NCBI RefSeq assembly: GCF_000373905.1
Contig: NZ_KB892705.1
Location: forward strand, 2,001,909-2,065,908
Reading direction: 5' to 3'
Source: Mycobacterium sp. 155
GTDB lineage: Bacteria; Actinomycetota; Actinomycetes; Mycobacteriales; Mycobacteriaceae
DNA: 64,000 bases
In this document: piece by piece, positions 31,749-40,644 of the stretch
How the letters are laid out: each line of letters opens with the position of its first letter
Numbering within the stretch: the first letter of the stretch is position 1
Made by a program: the position numbers and the translations under genes
The notes under the pieces: generated by a model
Told to the model about the DNA's origin: nothing
Seen by the model: only the letters and a program-made list of their open reading frames with translations
Databases searched by the model: none

Positions 31749-32522
31749 CTACCAGGGTGTGACATAGGCCGAGCTGATGCCACCGTCGACCAGGAACGTC
31801 GAACCCGTGATGAACGATGCGTCATCGCTGGCAAGGAACGCGACTGCGGCCGCCACCTCCTCGGGTTCGGCGAACCGGCCCAGCGGGATGTGCACCAGGC
31901 GCCGCGCCGCGCGCTCGGGGTCTTTGGCGAACAGCTCCTGCAATAGCGGAGTGTTCACCGGCCCGGGGCACAGCGCGTTGACCCGGATGCCGCTGCGCGC
32001 GTACTGCACACCGAGCTCGCGCGACATCGCCAACACCCCGCCCTTGGACGCGGTGTAGGAGATCTGTGATGTCGCCGAGCCCAGCACCGCGACGAACGAC
32101 GCGGTGTTGATGATCGACCCCTTGCCCGCAGGCACCATGTGCCGCAGTGCGGCCCGGCACGACAAATACACGCTCTTGAGGTTGACGTCCTGCACCCGCT
32201 GCCACGCCGGCAGTTCGGTGTTCTCAATGAGGTCGTCGTCCGGCGGCGAGATCCCGGCATTGTTGAACGCGATGTCGACGCTGCCGAATGTCGAAGCGGC
32301 CGTGTCGAAGAGATTGTCCACGGCAGCCTGATCGGCGACGTCGACGGCGACGAACAGACCTTCGAGTTCGTCGGCAGCGGCCTTGCCTGTGCTGGGGTCG
32401 ATGTCACCCACCACAATCATGGCGCCCTCGGCGTGCAGCCGCTTGCCGGTGGCAAGCCCGATGCCGCTGGCACCGCCCGTGATGACGGCTACCTTGCCGG
32501 CCAGTCGTTGGGTCAGATCCAT
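31749..32522 (-). CDS. Short-chain dehydrogenase/reductase
   Basis: Classical SDR of 257 residues with TGGASGIG at 15-22 for NAD(P), NNAG at 87-90, and the catalytic set Ser142, Tyr156 and Lys160 (YTASK). Asp40 at the end of strand two (VVGDID) suggests NAD preference. It corresponds to Rv2857c. Its start overlaps the aldehyde dehydrogenase pseudogene stop by one base. In M. tuberculosis the neighbours are an aldehyde dehydrogenase, an amidotransferase and a glutamine synthetase-like gene, suggesting amine or polyamine catabolism; here that route looks broken. The substrate is unknown. Confidence 0.9.
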   Translation of the reverse strand: MDLTQRLAGKVAVITGGASGIGLATGKRLHAEGAMIVVGDIDPSTGKAAADELEGLFVAVDVADQAAVDNLFDTAASTFGSVDIAFNNAGISPPDDDLIENTELPAWQRVQDVNLKSVYLSCRAALRHMVPAGKGSIINTASFVAVLGSATSQISYTASKGGVLAMSRELGVQYARSGIRVNALCPGPVNTPLLQELFAKDPERAARRLVHIPLGRFAEPEEVAAAVAFLASDDASFITGSTFLVDGGISSAYVTPW

Positions 32523-33149
32523 TACCGGGACTCCTCTGTTCGATCTTCTATGGCGAAAAAGACGTTCTTGGTCTCGGTGAAAGACAGGGGCGCATCCGGT
32601 CCCAGCTCACGGCCAAGACCGGACTGCTTGAAGCCGCCGAAGGGCGTGTTGTACCGGACCGACGAATGCGAGTTGACGCTCAGATTGCCCGACTCGACCG
32701 CGCGGGATACCCGCAGGGCACGTGACAGGTTGTCGGTCCAGATGGAGCCCGACAGCCCGTAGGGGGTGTCGTTGGCGAGCTCGACGGCTTCGGCTTCGTC
32801 GTTGAACGGCAGTACCGTGACCACCGGGCCGAAGATCTCGTCAGTCACCGCACGGTCGGTACGCTGCGGGGTGAGAACCGTTGGTGGGAACCAGAATCCG
32901 AGGCCATTCGGAGCGGAACCCCGAAATGCGACGGGAGCGTCATCAGGTACGTAAGAGGCCACCGACTCCCAGTGCGGACGCGACACCAATGGCCCCATCT
33001 CCGTGGCACGCACCGTCGGGTCACCGAGCCCACCGCCGTTGCGCAGCCTTGGCGCGGGCCACCGCGTCGTCGACCGCCGCCTCGCCGAGTAGTTCGACGG
33101 TGCGCAGGACCTCCTCGGTGGCCGGATTGATGACTTGGCTGACGCTCAT
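32522..33149 (-). pseudogene. Aldehyde dehydrogenase remnant with internal deletion (aldC-like)
   Basis: ATG 33149 begins a normal aldehyde dehydrogenase N-terminus (MSVSQVINPATEEVLRTVEL), which ends at a stop at 33021-33023 after 42 codons. From about 33033 a different frame encodes the C-terminal part: GDPTVRATEMGPLVSR, then EIFGPVVTVLPF and NTPFGGFKQSGLGRE, down to the stop at 32522. Roughly 250 codons are missing, including the NAD-binding domain and the catalytic Glu and Cys regions, so it cannot be an active dehydrogenase. ATG 33149 overlaps the amidotransferase stop (ATGA), showing the former operon. It matches the position of Rv2858c. Confidence 0.88.
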
Positions 33150-33904
33150 GAAACCCTCTCTGTCGCATAGGATCTGGCGGATTCCACCAGGCCACTGAAC
33201 AGTCGGACGTCATCGAGGCGTTCCTCGGGATGCCATTGCACCGCCAGCACGAACACGTCACCCGGGAGCTCGATGGCTTCGACAACACCATCGCTGGTGT
33301 CGCGAGCACCGACCACCAGACCCTCACCGAGCCGGTCGATGGCCTGGTGGTGATAGCACTGCACGTCGGAGCGACCCCCGATCAGCGCGGCGAGCCGAGT
33401 ACCCGGCACCGTCTGCACCGACGACGTACTGAACACCGCATTGCCCCGCTGATGCCGGGTATGGCCGAGCCCGTCGGGCAGATGCTGGTGCAGCGTGCCA
33501 CCGAGGGCGACGTTGAGCACCTGCGCACCGCGGCAGATCCCGAGCAGCGGTAGCCCGCGCCTCAGCGCGGCGCGCACGAGGGCGAAATCCCATTCGTCGC
33601 GGTGGCCCACAGGTTCGTCGGTCGACGGATGACGCGGCCGACCGTACCGAGCCGGGTCGACGTCACGCCCGCCGGTGATCACCAACCCGTCGAGCCCGTC
33701 GAGGACCCGCTCGGCGATCTGACCGCCGTCGGGTTGCGGCGGCAGCAGCACCACGGTGCCACCACCCCGGTTCACTCCTTCGACGTAGGCGGCGGGCAGG
33801 AAACTGGCGTTCACATCCCACACGCCGGTCTGCGCCCGCTGCAGGTAGGTGGTCATCCCGACCACCGGACGAGCCTGCCCGTCAGCGCCGTCCAAAACCC
33901 GCAC
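33146..33904 (-). CDS. Class I glutamine amidotransferase-like (PuuD/gamma-glutamyl hydrolase type)
   Basis: About 252 residues, resembling gamma-glutamyl-GABA hydrolases. It has LDGLVITGGRDVDPARYG, the nucleophile in LLGICRGAQVLNVALGGTLHQHLPD, and a late VQWHPEE with the His-Glu pair. PuuD-like enzymes release GABA from gamma-glutamyl-GABA in putrescine breakdown. The start is uncertain: GTG 33904 is taken, but no clean ribosome-binding site is visible and the frame is open to a TTG at 33976. The next gene downstream in the operon is the broken aldehyde dehydrogenase; the glutamine synthetase-like partner found upstream in M. tuberculosis is absent. Confidence 0.82.
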   Translation of the reverse strand: MRVLDGADGQARPVVGMTTYLQRAQTGVWDVNASFLPAAYVEGVNRGGGTVVLLPPQPDGGQIAERVLDGLDGLVITGGRDVDPARYGRPRHPSTDEPVGHRDEWDFALVRAALRRGLPLLGICRGAQVLNVALGGTLHQHLPDGLGHTRHQRGNAVFSTSSVQTVPGTRLAALIGGRSDVQCYHHQAIDRLGEGLVVGARDTSDGVVEAIELPGDVFVLAVQWHPEERLDDVRLFSGLVESARSYATERVS

Positions 33905-34061
33905 CCTTTCTGTCCGACGATTACTTCCGACAATCCGACCATTGCAATCGCGACGGACCGGGCGATCTTCTCCCAAATATGCACGATCTCACCCTCGACG
34001 CATTCGGTTCAGCGAATCCTGGCTCGCGAGTTCGCCGGACCTGACCAGATTTGACGGAAGC

Positions 34062-34077
34062 GGGTGCGTACGCGCCC
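34062..34077. promoter_or_regulatory. Near-perfect 16-bp palindrome upstream of the NAGGN operon
   Basis: GGGTGCGTACGCGCCC has one mismatched pair around a perfect GCGTACGC core. It lies about 105 bases before the amidotransferase start in the divergent region. It may be a regulator site; no regulator gene is adjacent. Confidence 0.35.
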
Positions 34078-34166
34078 AACCTGAGTACATGCCCGATAGG
34101 CATCAGCCTGAACTGGGAGAACCGGCTGGGACACGCAGCAGATGAGACACCGGCGCCCAATGCTTG

Positions 34167-34172
34167 TAGGGT
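34167..34172 (+). promoter_or_regulatory. -10 hexamer, leaderless start of the NAGGN operon
   Basis: TAGGGT ends 7 bases before the ATG at 34180. It could also be a poor Shine-Dalgarno sequence, but the spacing fits a -10 box. Confidence 0.5.
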
Positions 34173-34179
34173 CGAATTG

Positions 34180-35988
34180 ATGTGTGGAGCCACCGGCGAG
34201 GTGCGTCTCGATGGCCGGTCACCCGATATTGCAGCGGTGTCGGCCATGACAGAGGCGATGGCGCCCAGGGGTCCGGACGCGGCCGGAGTGTGGTCGCAAG
34301 GCCGGGTCGCCCTGGGCCACCGCAGACTGAAAATCATTGACCTGACCGAATCTGCCGCCCAGCCGATGGTCGACTCCGAACTGGGGTTGACCGTTTGCTG
34401 GAACGGCTGCATCTACAACTATCGAGAACTGCGCCGTGAATTGTCCGGGCACGGCTACCGGTTCTTCTCGCACGGCGACACCGAGGTGCTGCTCAAGGCG
34501 TATCACCACTGGGGTGACCGCTTCGTCGAGCATCTCAAGGGCATGTTCGCGTTCGCGATCGCCGAGCGCGAGACCGGCCGGGTCCTGCTGGGGCGCGACC
34601 GACTCGGCATCAAACCGCTGTATCTAACCCAGGATCCGCACCGAATCCGGTTTGCGTCGACGCTGCCGGCACTGCTTGCAGGTGGCGAGGTCGACACCCG
34701 GATCGACCCGGTCGCGCTGCACCACTACCTGACGTTCCATTCTGTGGTGCCGCAGCCACGCACAATCTTGCGCGGGGTGAGCAAGGTGCCACCCGCGTCG
34801 GTGGTCGCCATCGAGCCCGACGGCGCCGTCCGCACCACGACGTACTGGTCGCCGGATTTCAGCCGCCACGCCGACCGCGCCGACTGGTCGGAACGGGATT
34901 GGGAGGACGCGGTACTGGAATCGCTGCGGCTGGCGGTCGAACGCCGCTTGGTCGCCGATGTTCCGGTGGGCTGCTTGCTCTCCGGCGGTGTCGACTCCAG
35001 CCTGATCGTCGGGCTGCTAGCCGAGGCCGGCCAGCAGGGCCTGGCCACCTTCTCGATCGGCTTCGAGTCGGTCGGCGGCGTGGCCGGCGACGAATTCAAG
35101 TACTCCGACATCATCGCCGAGCGGTTCGGCACCGCGCACCATCAGATCCGGATCGGCACCGACCGGATGCTGCCCGCCCTCGGCGATGCCATCGATGCGA
35201 TGAGCGAACCGATGGTCAGTCACGACTGTGTGGCGTTCTTTCTGCTCAGCCAAGAGGTGGCCAAGCACGTCAAGGTGGTGCAATCCGGGCAGGGCGCAGA
35301 CGAGGTTTTCGCCGGCTACCACTGGTATCCGCCCATGGCCGAGTCGAGCGCCGCCACGCTCGACGGAGCGGTGGCCGGCTATCGCGGGGCGTTTTTCGAC
35401 CGGGACAGCGCCGGAGTGAACACACTGATCAGCGACGCGTATCGGGCCGCGACCGCGGATCCCAGTGGGGCTTTCGTCACGGACCACTTCGCCGTTCCCG
35501 GGGCACAGACCGGGGTGGACCGCGCGCTGCGCCTGGACACCACGGTGATGCTGGTCGACGATCCGGTCAAACGCGTCGACAACATGACGATGGCGTGGGG
35601 CCTGGAGGGCCGGGTCCCGTTCCTCGACCACGAACTGGTGGAACTCGCCGCGACCTGCCCGCCCGAGCTGAAGACCTCTCACGGCGGCAAGGGTGTGCTC
35701 AAACAGGCTGCGCGACGGGTGATCCCGGCAGAAGTGATCGACCGGCCGAAGGGTTACTTCCCGGTGCCTGCACTGACCCATCTGGAAGGCCCGTACCTCG
35801 ACATGGTCCGCGATGCGCTCTACGCACCGGAAGCAAAGGAACGCGGGCTGTTTCGGCCGGAGGCCGTCGACCGGCTGCTGGCCGATCCGAACGGCCGGCT
35901 CACGCCGCTGCGCGGCAACGAGCTGTGGCAAATCGCGCTGCTGGAGTTGTGGCTTCAGCGCCACGGCATCACGGGGGCGGCGGCATGA
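34180..35988 (+). CDS. N-acetylglutaminylglutamine amidotransferase (asparagine synthase family)
   Basis: A 602-residue protein of the AsnB family. Translation from ATG 34180 gives MCGATGEVRL, placing the nucleophile Cys at position 2; the open frame to 34051 would bury it. The N-terminal glutaminase domain is followed by the ATP pyrophosphatase loop LLSGGVDSSLIVGLL near 268 and the SGQGADEVFAGYHW segment. Paired with the next gene it matches the amidotransferase of the N-acetylglutaminylglutamine amide (NAGGN) osmolyte system, which amidates the dipeptide C-terminus. A stand-alone asparagine synthetase is the alternative, made less likely by the coupled partner. Confidence 0.88.
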   Translation: MCGATGEVRLDGRSPDIAAVSAMTEAMAPRGPDAAGVWSQGRVALGHRRLKIIDLTESAAQPMVDSELGLTVCWNGCIYNYRELRRELSGHGYRFFSHGDTEVLLKAYHHWGDRFVEHLKGMFAFAIAERETGRVLLGRDRLGIKPLYLTQDPHRIRFASTLPALLAGGEVDTRIDPVALHHYLTFHSVVPQPRTILRGVSKVPPASVVAIEPDGAVRTTTYWSPDFSRHADRADWSERDWEDAVLESLRLAVERRLVADVPVGCLLSGGVDSSLIVGLLAEAGQQGLATFSIGFESVGGVAGDEFKYSDIIAERFGTAHHQIRIGTDRMLPALGDAIDAMSEPMVSHDCVAFFLLSQEVAKHVKVVQSGQGADEVFAGYHWYPPMAESSAATLDGAVAGYRGAFFDRDSAGVNTLISDAYRAATADPSGAFVTDHFAVPGAQTGVDRALRLDTTVMLVDDPVKRVDNMTMAWGLEGRVPFLDHELVELAATCPPELKTSHGGKGVLKQAARRVIPAEVIDRPKGYFPVPALTHLEGPYLDMVRDALYAPEAKERGLFRPEAVDRLLADPNGRLTPLRGNELWQIALLELWLQRHGITGAAA

Positions 35989-37775
35989 CCAGCGTCGACC
36001 CTGACGCTGGCAATCGCGCCGCGGGGCATCCGGAGAGTGATCACACCGAGGCCATCACCCTCGGACTGCACGACGCCTCTCCGCAGCACCTCGTCGACGC
36101 CATGGCCGACGATGTGGTACTCGAATTAGGTTGGGGCCGGCTGATTTTCGGGCAAACCTTCGCCGATCCCGAAAAGCTCGCCGAAGTGCTGGGTCAGGAA
36201 ATCCCGGGTCGCCGTGACATCTGCATCTACGCCCGCGAGTCACACGTGCTGGTTGCCCGCTCGCCCGCCGAGCTGTTCATCGACCCGAGCCACACCTACC
36301 GGTTGCGGTTCAGCGAAGACGCGGCGGCACCGGAACCGATCGGCTTCAGCATCAGAACGCTGCGGGTCCGCGACGACGCCGACGAGATGAACCGGGTATA
36401 TGTGCGCTGCGGCATGGTGCCTGCACCGGTGGAGGTCATCTGGGACAACCACATCCGCAGTTCGGCAGTGTATCTGGTGGCGGTTCGCGACAGCGACGGC
36501 TCGGTGATCGGCACCGTGACCGGCGTGGACCACCAGAAGCTGTTCGGCGATCCGGAAAACGGATCGAGCCTGTGGTCGCTCGCCGTCGATCCGACCGCCG
36601 GGCTACCCGGGGTGGGCGAGGCACTGACCCGCACCCTGGCCGGCATCTTCCGCGACCGGGGCCGAGCCTATATCGACCTGTCCGTGGCCCATGACAACTC
36701 CGCGGCGATCGGGCTGTACGAGAAGCTCGGGTTCCAGCGGGTGCCGGTGCTGGCCGTCAAACGCAAGAACGCCATCAACGAGCCACTGTTCACCCTTCCC
36801 CCGGAAACCGTCGACGACCTGAATCCGTACGCGCGCATCATCGCCGACGAGGCGATGCGTCGTGGGATCTGGGTCGAGGTGCTCGACGCCGGCGCGGGCG
36901 AGATGCGCCTGTCGCACGGCGGGCGCAGCGTCGTCACCCGGGAGTCGTTGTCGGAGTTCACCTCCGCGGTGGCAATGGCGCGCTGCGACGACAAGCGCCA
37001 AACCCGGCGTATCGTCTGCGAGGCCGGTATCACGGTGCCCAACGGTCGGCTGGCCACGTTCGGCGACGCTGATCACGAGTTTCTGGCCGAGGTCGGCGAT
37101 GTCGTAGTCAAGCCCACCCGCGGCGAACAGGGCAAGGGCATCACGGTCGGGGTCGGCAGCGACGCCGAGTTGGACGCTGCGCTGGAGCGGGCTCGTGAGC
37201 AGCACCCCGAGGTACTCATCGAACAACGCGCTCCCGGCGACGATCTACGCTTGGTGGTGATCGACGGCAAGGTGGTGGCGGCCGCGATCCGAAAACCGGC
37301 TGAGATCACCGGGACTGGAGCACACACCGTCCGCGAGCTCATCGAGGCGCAGAGCCGCCGCCGAGCCGCCGCGACCGGTGGAGAATCCCGCATTCCGATG
37401 GACGACATCACGTCGGCCACGGTGGCCGAGGCGGGGTGGACGTTAGACGACGTGCTGCCCGAGGGCGAGCATCTGCGGGTGCGCCGCACGGCGAACCTGC
37501 ATCAGGGCGGCACCATCCACGATGTCACCGCGGAGGTGAATCCCGAGCTGTGCCGCGTAGCCGTGACGGCAGCCGACGCCATCGGCATCCCGGTCACCGG
37601 CATCGACCTGTTGGTGCCCGACATCACCGGCCGCGAGTACGTGTTCATCGAAGCCAACGAGCGTCCGGGGCTGGCCAACCACGAACCACAGCCCACCGCA
37701 GCAGCTTTCATCGATTACCTGTTCCCCGGGCAACCCGGACTGCCGCAGGCCTGGATGCCGTCGCAGACGCCCTGA
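35985..37775 (+). CDS. N-acetylglutaminylglutamine synthetase (GNAT plus ATP-grasp)
   Basis: A 596-residue two-domain enzyme. The GNAT half (about 110-260) contains SLWSLAVDPTAGLPGVGEALTRTL and AYIDLSVAHDNSAAIGLYEKLGF. The ATP-grasp half (about 310-590) has VGDVVVKPTRGEQGKGITVGV, a DDLRLVVIDGKVVAAAIRKP segment and GREYVFIEANERPGLANHEP. This architecture is characteristic of the NAGGN osmolyte synthetase, joining two glutamines and acetylating the product. ATG 35985 overlaps the amidotransferase stop (ATGA). The frame is open back to 34899 inside the upstream gene; no fusion is implied. The third gene of many NAGGN clusters, an M42 peptidase, is not present. Confidence 0.88.
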   Translation: MTSVDPDAGNRAAGHPESDHTEAITLGLHDASPQHLVDAMADDVVLELGWGRLIFGQTFADPEKLAEVLGQEIPGRRDICIYARESHVLVARSPAELFIDPSHTYRLRFSEDAAAPEPIGFSIRTLRVRDDADEMNRVYVRCGMVPAPVEVIWDNHIRSSAVYLVAVRDSDGSVIGTVTGVDHQKLFGDPENGSSLWSLAVDPTAGLPGVGEALTRTLAGIFRDRGRAYIDLSVAHDNSAAIGLYEKLGFQRVPVLAVKRKNAINEPLFTLPPETVDDLNPYARIIADEAMRRGIWVEVLDAGAGEMRLSHGGRSVVTRESLSEFTSAVAMARCDDKRQTRRIVCEAGITVPNGRLATFGDADHEFLAEVGDVVVKPTRGEQGKGITVGVGSDAELDAALERAREQHPEVLIEQRAPGDDLRLVVIDGKVVAAAIRKPAEITGTGAHTVRELIEAQSRRRAAATGGESRIPMDDITSATVAEAGWTLDDVLPEGEHLRVRRTANLHQGGTIHDVTAEVNPELCRVAVTAADAIGIPVTGIDLLVPDITGREYVFIEANERPGLANHEPQPTAAAFIDYLFPGQPGLPQAWMPSQTP

Positions 37776-37789
37776 CCGCGCGCGGCCGG

Positions 37790-38353
37790 CTACCAGGTGC
37801 TGGTGCGCATCACGATCTCGGCGGCCAGCTGCGCGGTCGACTCCTGCGCGTTGCGCCTGCCGAGCATCTCCACCAGACGGAAGTCGCCGTAGACGTAGCG
37901 CTGGCTGGCCTTGGCCACCGCGCGCGCGGCCGGCGTGCTGACCAGAGCGGTGGTGTTCATCTCCACCGCGGGGCAGTCCTCATCGCGGATCACCCCGGTG
38001 AGGTCGGCAACGCGTGGGTGCCCGCGGTCCACCACGACCAGGCTGGTGAATCGGTCCAACCGGGTCGCTGCCAGTTCCCAGGCCAGCTCGCCACCGAGCC
38101 GATCCCCCACCAGCACCGCCCACTTGACATCGAGTGAGTCGAGAATGCCGACCACGGATTTGGTGGTCAGTCGTGGATCTGGCGGGATGATGACGGTTCG
38201 GAGCGCCGCAGTATGCAACCGTTGGCATACCGCGCCGTACGCCGCGGGACCATGATGGCCGGCTCCGAGCAGCACGACCGCCGAGCCCTTCTCAGGCCCG
38301 TCCACGTCGACGGGCACCGAGAAGCCGTCGAGCGTCGTCACGCTGGTCAACAT
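37790..38353 (-). CDS. Small alpha/beta hydrolase-like protein, probably non-catalytic
   Basis: A 187-residue protein with an alpha/beta-hydrolase look: AVVLLGAGHHGPAAYGAVCQRLHTAALRTVIIPPDPR, then WAVLVGDRLGGELAWELAATRLDRFTSLVVVDRGHP. The elbow reads GDRLG, with Arg where the Ser nucleophile would be, and the chain is shorter than active relatives. It may be a binding protein or a degenerate enzyme. A TAGGTT hexamer six bases before ATG 38353 suggests its own leaderless transcript. It ends 14 bases from the convergent NAGGN operon. Specific function not recognised. Confidence 0.7.
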   Translation of the reverse strand: MLTSVTTLDGFSVPVDVDGPEKGSAVVLLGAGHHGPAAYGAVCQRLHTAALRTVIIPPDPRLTTKSVVGILDSLDVKWAVLVGDRLGGELAWELAATRLDRFTSLVVVDRGHPRVADLTGVIRDEDCPAVEMNTTALVSTPAARAVAKASQRYVYGDFRLVEMLGRRNAQESTAQLAAEIVMRTSTW

Positions 38354-38359
38354 TGGGAC

Positions 38360-38365
38360 AACCTA
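38360..38365 (-). promoter_or_regulatory. -10 hexamer, leaderless start of the gene at 38353
   Basis: Minus-strand TAGGTT lies 6 bases before the ATG. Confidence 0.5.
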
Positions 38366-38442
38366 CCGCTCGACGCTGGCATGCGGGTGGGAATCAGCCG
38401 GTCCTTAACGCCGACGTAAACGGTTCTGGCAGAGCGGATATG

Positions 38443-39105
38443 TCAACGGGCCTCGATGCGCTGCACCTGGTGGTCGAACGCCTCGAGAAAGGTCTGCGGC
38501 AACGTGGCTTTGACGGGTATGGCCGGGTTGTGGGTCGGGAACGTGACCCCGAACACCGACCAGGACCCGATGTTCTCGAACGCGAAGTAGGCACTGCTCT
38601 CCGCCCCGGCCAGCTGCATGGTCTGTTGGTAGACCAGCTCCGACGGCCGCTGTGTCGGCAGCTTGGTGGTGGTGATCAGGATGCCTTCGTCGGCCGGGTC
38701 GAAGAAGGTGTGGAATTGCGCGCACCGCTGCGCGGTCGCGTCGAGCTGGTTAAGCGGCAGCGGTGAGCTCAGCACGGTGATGACCATGCGCGCACCGTCG
38801 TAGGACACCACGTACTTGCCCGCGCTACCTGGGCCTCTCTCGGCCGAGCGGGCGATGACCCGGGTGAGCCCGTCGGAGCAGCCTTGCGGATTCGACAGCA
38901 TGGCCGGCGGCGCACCTGCGCCATCGGGCTCGCCGGGCTTCTCGACGATGCGGTCGTACTGCACTCCGGCCGGGAAATCTTCTGCGGTGAGCAGGACCTT
39001 CTCCAGGGTGGCGCCGGGCCAGGTCGGGGTGCCCGACACTACGGATGCACAACCGGTGAGCAGCAGCACTGCCAGCAATGGCACACCTATGCGGACCCTG
39101 GTCAT
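38443..39105 (-). CDS. Putative secreted lipoprotein
   Basis: A 220-residue protein with a signal peptide [21 protein letters not shown]; the LTGC lipobox predicts lipidation at Cys19 and attachment outside the membrane. The mature part has no repeats or obvious catalytic motif. Two cysteines far apart (NPQGCSDG and AQRCAQF) could form a disulfide, a pattern seen in mycobacterial ligand-binding lipoproteins. I do not recognise the family with confidence. ATG 39105 overlaps the cobQ stop by four bases, and a TAGCCT hexamer six bases upstream suggests an additional leaderless start inside cobQ. Confidence 0.8.
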   Translation of the reverse strand: MTRVRIGVPLLAVLLLTGCASVVSGTPTWPGATLEKVLLTAEDFPAGVQYDRIVEKPGEPDGAGAPPAMLSNPQGCSDGLTRVIARSAERGPGSAGKYVVSYDGARMVITVLSSPLPLNQLDATAQRCAQFHTFFDPADEGILITTTKLPTQRPSELVYQQTMQLAGAESSAYFAFENIGSWSVFGVTFPTHNPAIPVKATLPQTFLEAFDHQVQRIEAR

Positions 39106-40610
39106 GGGCTCAGGCTACTCACTCGGCCGTGCAGCACCGTGCTCATGGTGGGTCGGCGCGGCGGACCGTGAGCCAGCAGGTCCATGATGGCGTCGGTGTC
39201 TAGGTGCGCCGCGAGCAGATCGGCCATCAGGTCCAGCTGTGCGTCACGCCGCGCGGCGACGTCGATGTCGTCGGCAACGACGAATCCAGTGCGCCCCGCG
39301 GCCTCGGCGGCCTCGGTGAGCCAGGCTCGGCGTACCGCGTCGTTGTCGAGGAGACCGTGCCAGTGCGTGCCGTAGACGGCATCGTGCCGGATGCCTACAC
39401 CGAGCCAATCCTGTTCCTCGGCACCGACCAGCCTGCCGTGATGGATCTCGTAGCCGTACAGTGGAGTTTCCCAGTGCCGCAACGTCTTTTCCGGTTCGAA
39501 TACGATGTCGGCGGCCAGCAGTCCGAGACCCTCGACAGTGCCCTCACCCGACTCTACGGAGTCGTCGATCCGGCGGCACAGCATCTGAAACCCGCCACAC
39601 ACTCCCAGCACGGCCCGGCCCTGCAGGGCGTGCGTGCGGATCGCCTCGGCGAGGCCTCGCTCGGTCAACCAGGCCAGATCACTGACGGTGGCCTTGCTGC
39701 CGGGGATCACGATGGCGTCGACACCGCTCAGGTTCGCCGCGTCGGCCACCCACCGCACGTCGACCCCGGGTTCGCACGCCAGCGCCTCGATGTCGGTGGA
39801 GTTGGAAATGCGCGGCAGCCGGATAGCCGCGACCGTCAAGGTCTGTGCGCCGCGCGGCGGCTGCGGCGAGCCGACCAGCCCGCCCGCCAACACCGATGCC
39901 GAATCCTCGGTGTCCAGCCAGATTCCGTCGTGAAACGGGATGATGCCGTATGTCGGCCTGCCGGTCAGCTCCTGCAGCTGTCGCAGACCGGGTTCCAGGA
40001 GTGCTGGGTCACCTCGAAACTTGTTGACGATGAATCCTGCGATGAGCGCTTGGTCGGCGGGTTCGAGGACCGCGACGGTGCCATGCAGATGTGCCAGCAG
40101 TCCGCCGCGGTCGATGTCGCCGACCAATACCACCGCCAGCTGTGCGGCGCGCGCCAAGCCCATGTTCGCCAAATCCGTTGCCCGCAGGTTGACCTCGGCG
40201 GGCGAGCCGGCACCTTCACAGATCACGACATCGAATTCGGTTCGTAGGGAGGACAGTTCGTCGGCCACCACTGCCGCGAGCCGGTCCCGGTGGGCGAAAT
40301 AGTCGCTCGCGGCCACTGATCCGGCCACGCGGCCGCGTACCACCAATTGGGAGGTGCGGTCAGATCCGGGTTTGAGCAGGATCGGGTTGAACCGGGTGTG
40401 CGGTGCCAGCCCCGCAGCGCGGGCCTGCATGGCCTGAGCCCGGCCGATCTCGCCGCCGTCGACGGTGACCGCCGAGTTGTTGGACATGTTCTGCGCCTTG
40501 AACGGCGCCACCCGCACGCCCCTGCGCGCCAACAAACGACACAGACCGGCGACCACCATCGATTTTCCGGCGTCCGAGGTGGTGCCGGCGACCAGCAGTG
40601 CGCCGCTCAC
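39102..40610 (-). CDS. cobQ: Cobyric acid synthase CobQ
   Basis: Amidates the b, d, e and g side chains of adenosylcobyrinate diamide using glutamine and ATP. The 502-residue protein has the P-loop [80 protein letters not shown], and a C-terminal amidotransferase domain with its Cys in [11 protein letters not shown] near 330 and His in [11 protein letters not shown] 40610 is the family start; the frame stays open into the IS element, but that segment is low-complexity and unrelated. An IS110 element inserted about 35 bases upstream separates the gene from any former promoter. Confidence 0.94.
   Translation of the reverse strand: MSGALLVAGTTSDAGKSMVVAGLCRLLARRGVRVAPFKAQNMSNNSAVTVDGGEIGRAQAMQARAAGLAPHTRFNPILLKPGSDRTSQLVVRGRVAGSVAASDYFAHRDRLAAVVADELSSLRTEFDVVICEGAGSPAEVNLRATDLANMGLARAAQLAVVLVGDIDRGGLLAHLHGTVAVLEPADQALIAGFIVNKFRGDPALLEPGLRQLQELTGRPTYGIIPFHDGIWLDTEDSASVLAGGLVGSPQPPRGAQTLTVAAIRLPRISNSTDIEALACEPGVDVRWVADAANLSGVDAIVIPGSKATVSDLAWLTERGLAEAIRTHALQGRAVLGVCGGFQMLCRRIDDSVESGEGTVEGLGLLAADIVFEPEKTLRHWETPLYGYEIHHGRLVGAEEQDWLGVGIRHDAVYGTHWHGLLDNDAVRRAWLTEAAEAAGRTGFVVADDIDVAARRDAQLDLMADLLAAHLDTDAIMDLLAHGPPRRPTMSTVLHGRVSSLSP
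39112..39117 (-). promoter_or_regulatory. -10 hexamer, leaderless start of the lipoprotein, inside cobQ
   Basis: Minus-strand TAGCCT lies 6 bases before the lipoprotein ATG at 39105. Confidence 0.45.
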
Positions 40611-40644
40611 CGGTCCTGCGCGAACTTTTCCCACGCGAGCAATA

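Noticed and set aside
34899..35984. N-terminal extension of the NAGGN synthetase into the amidotransferase gene
   Set aside because: The frame is open but overlaps a clear gene; the ATGA overlap at 35985 marks the true start.
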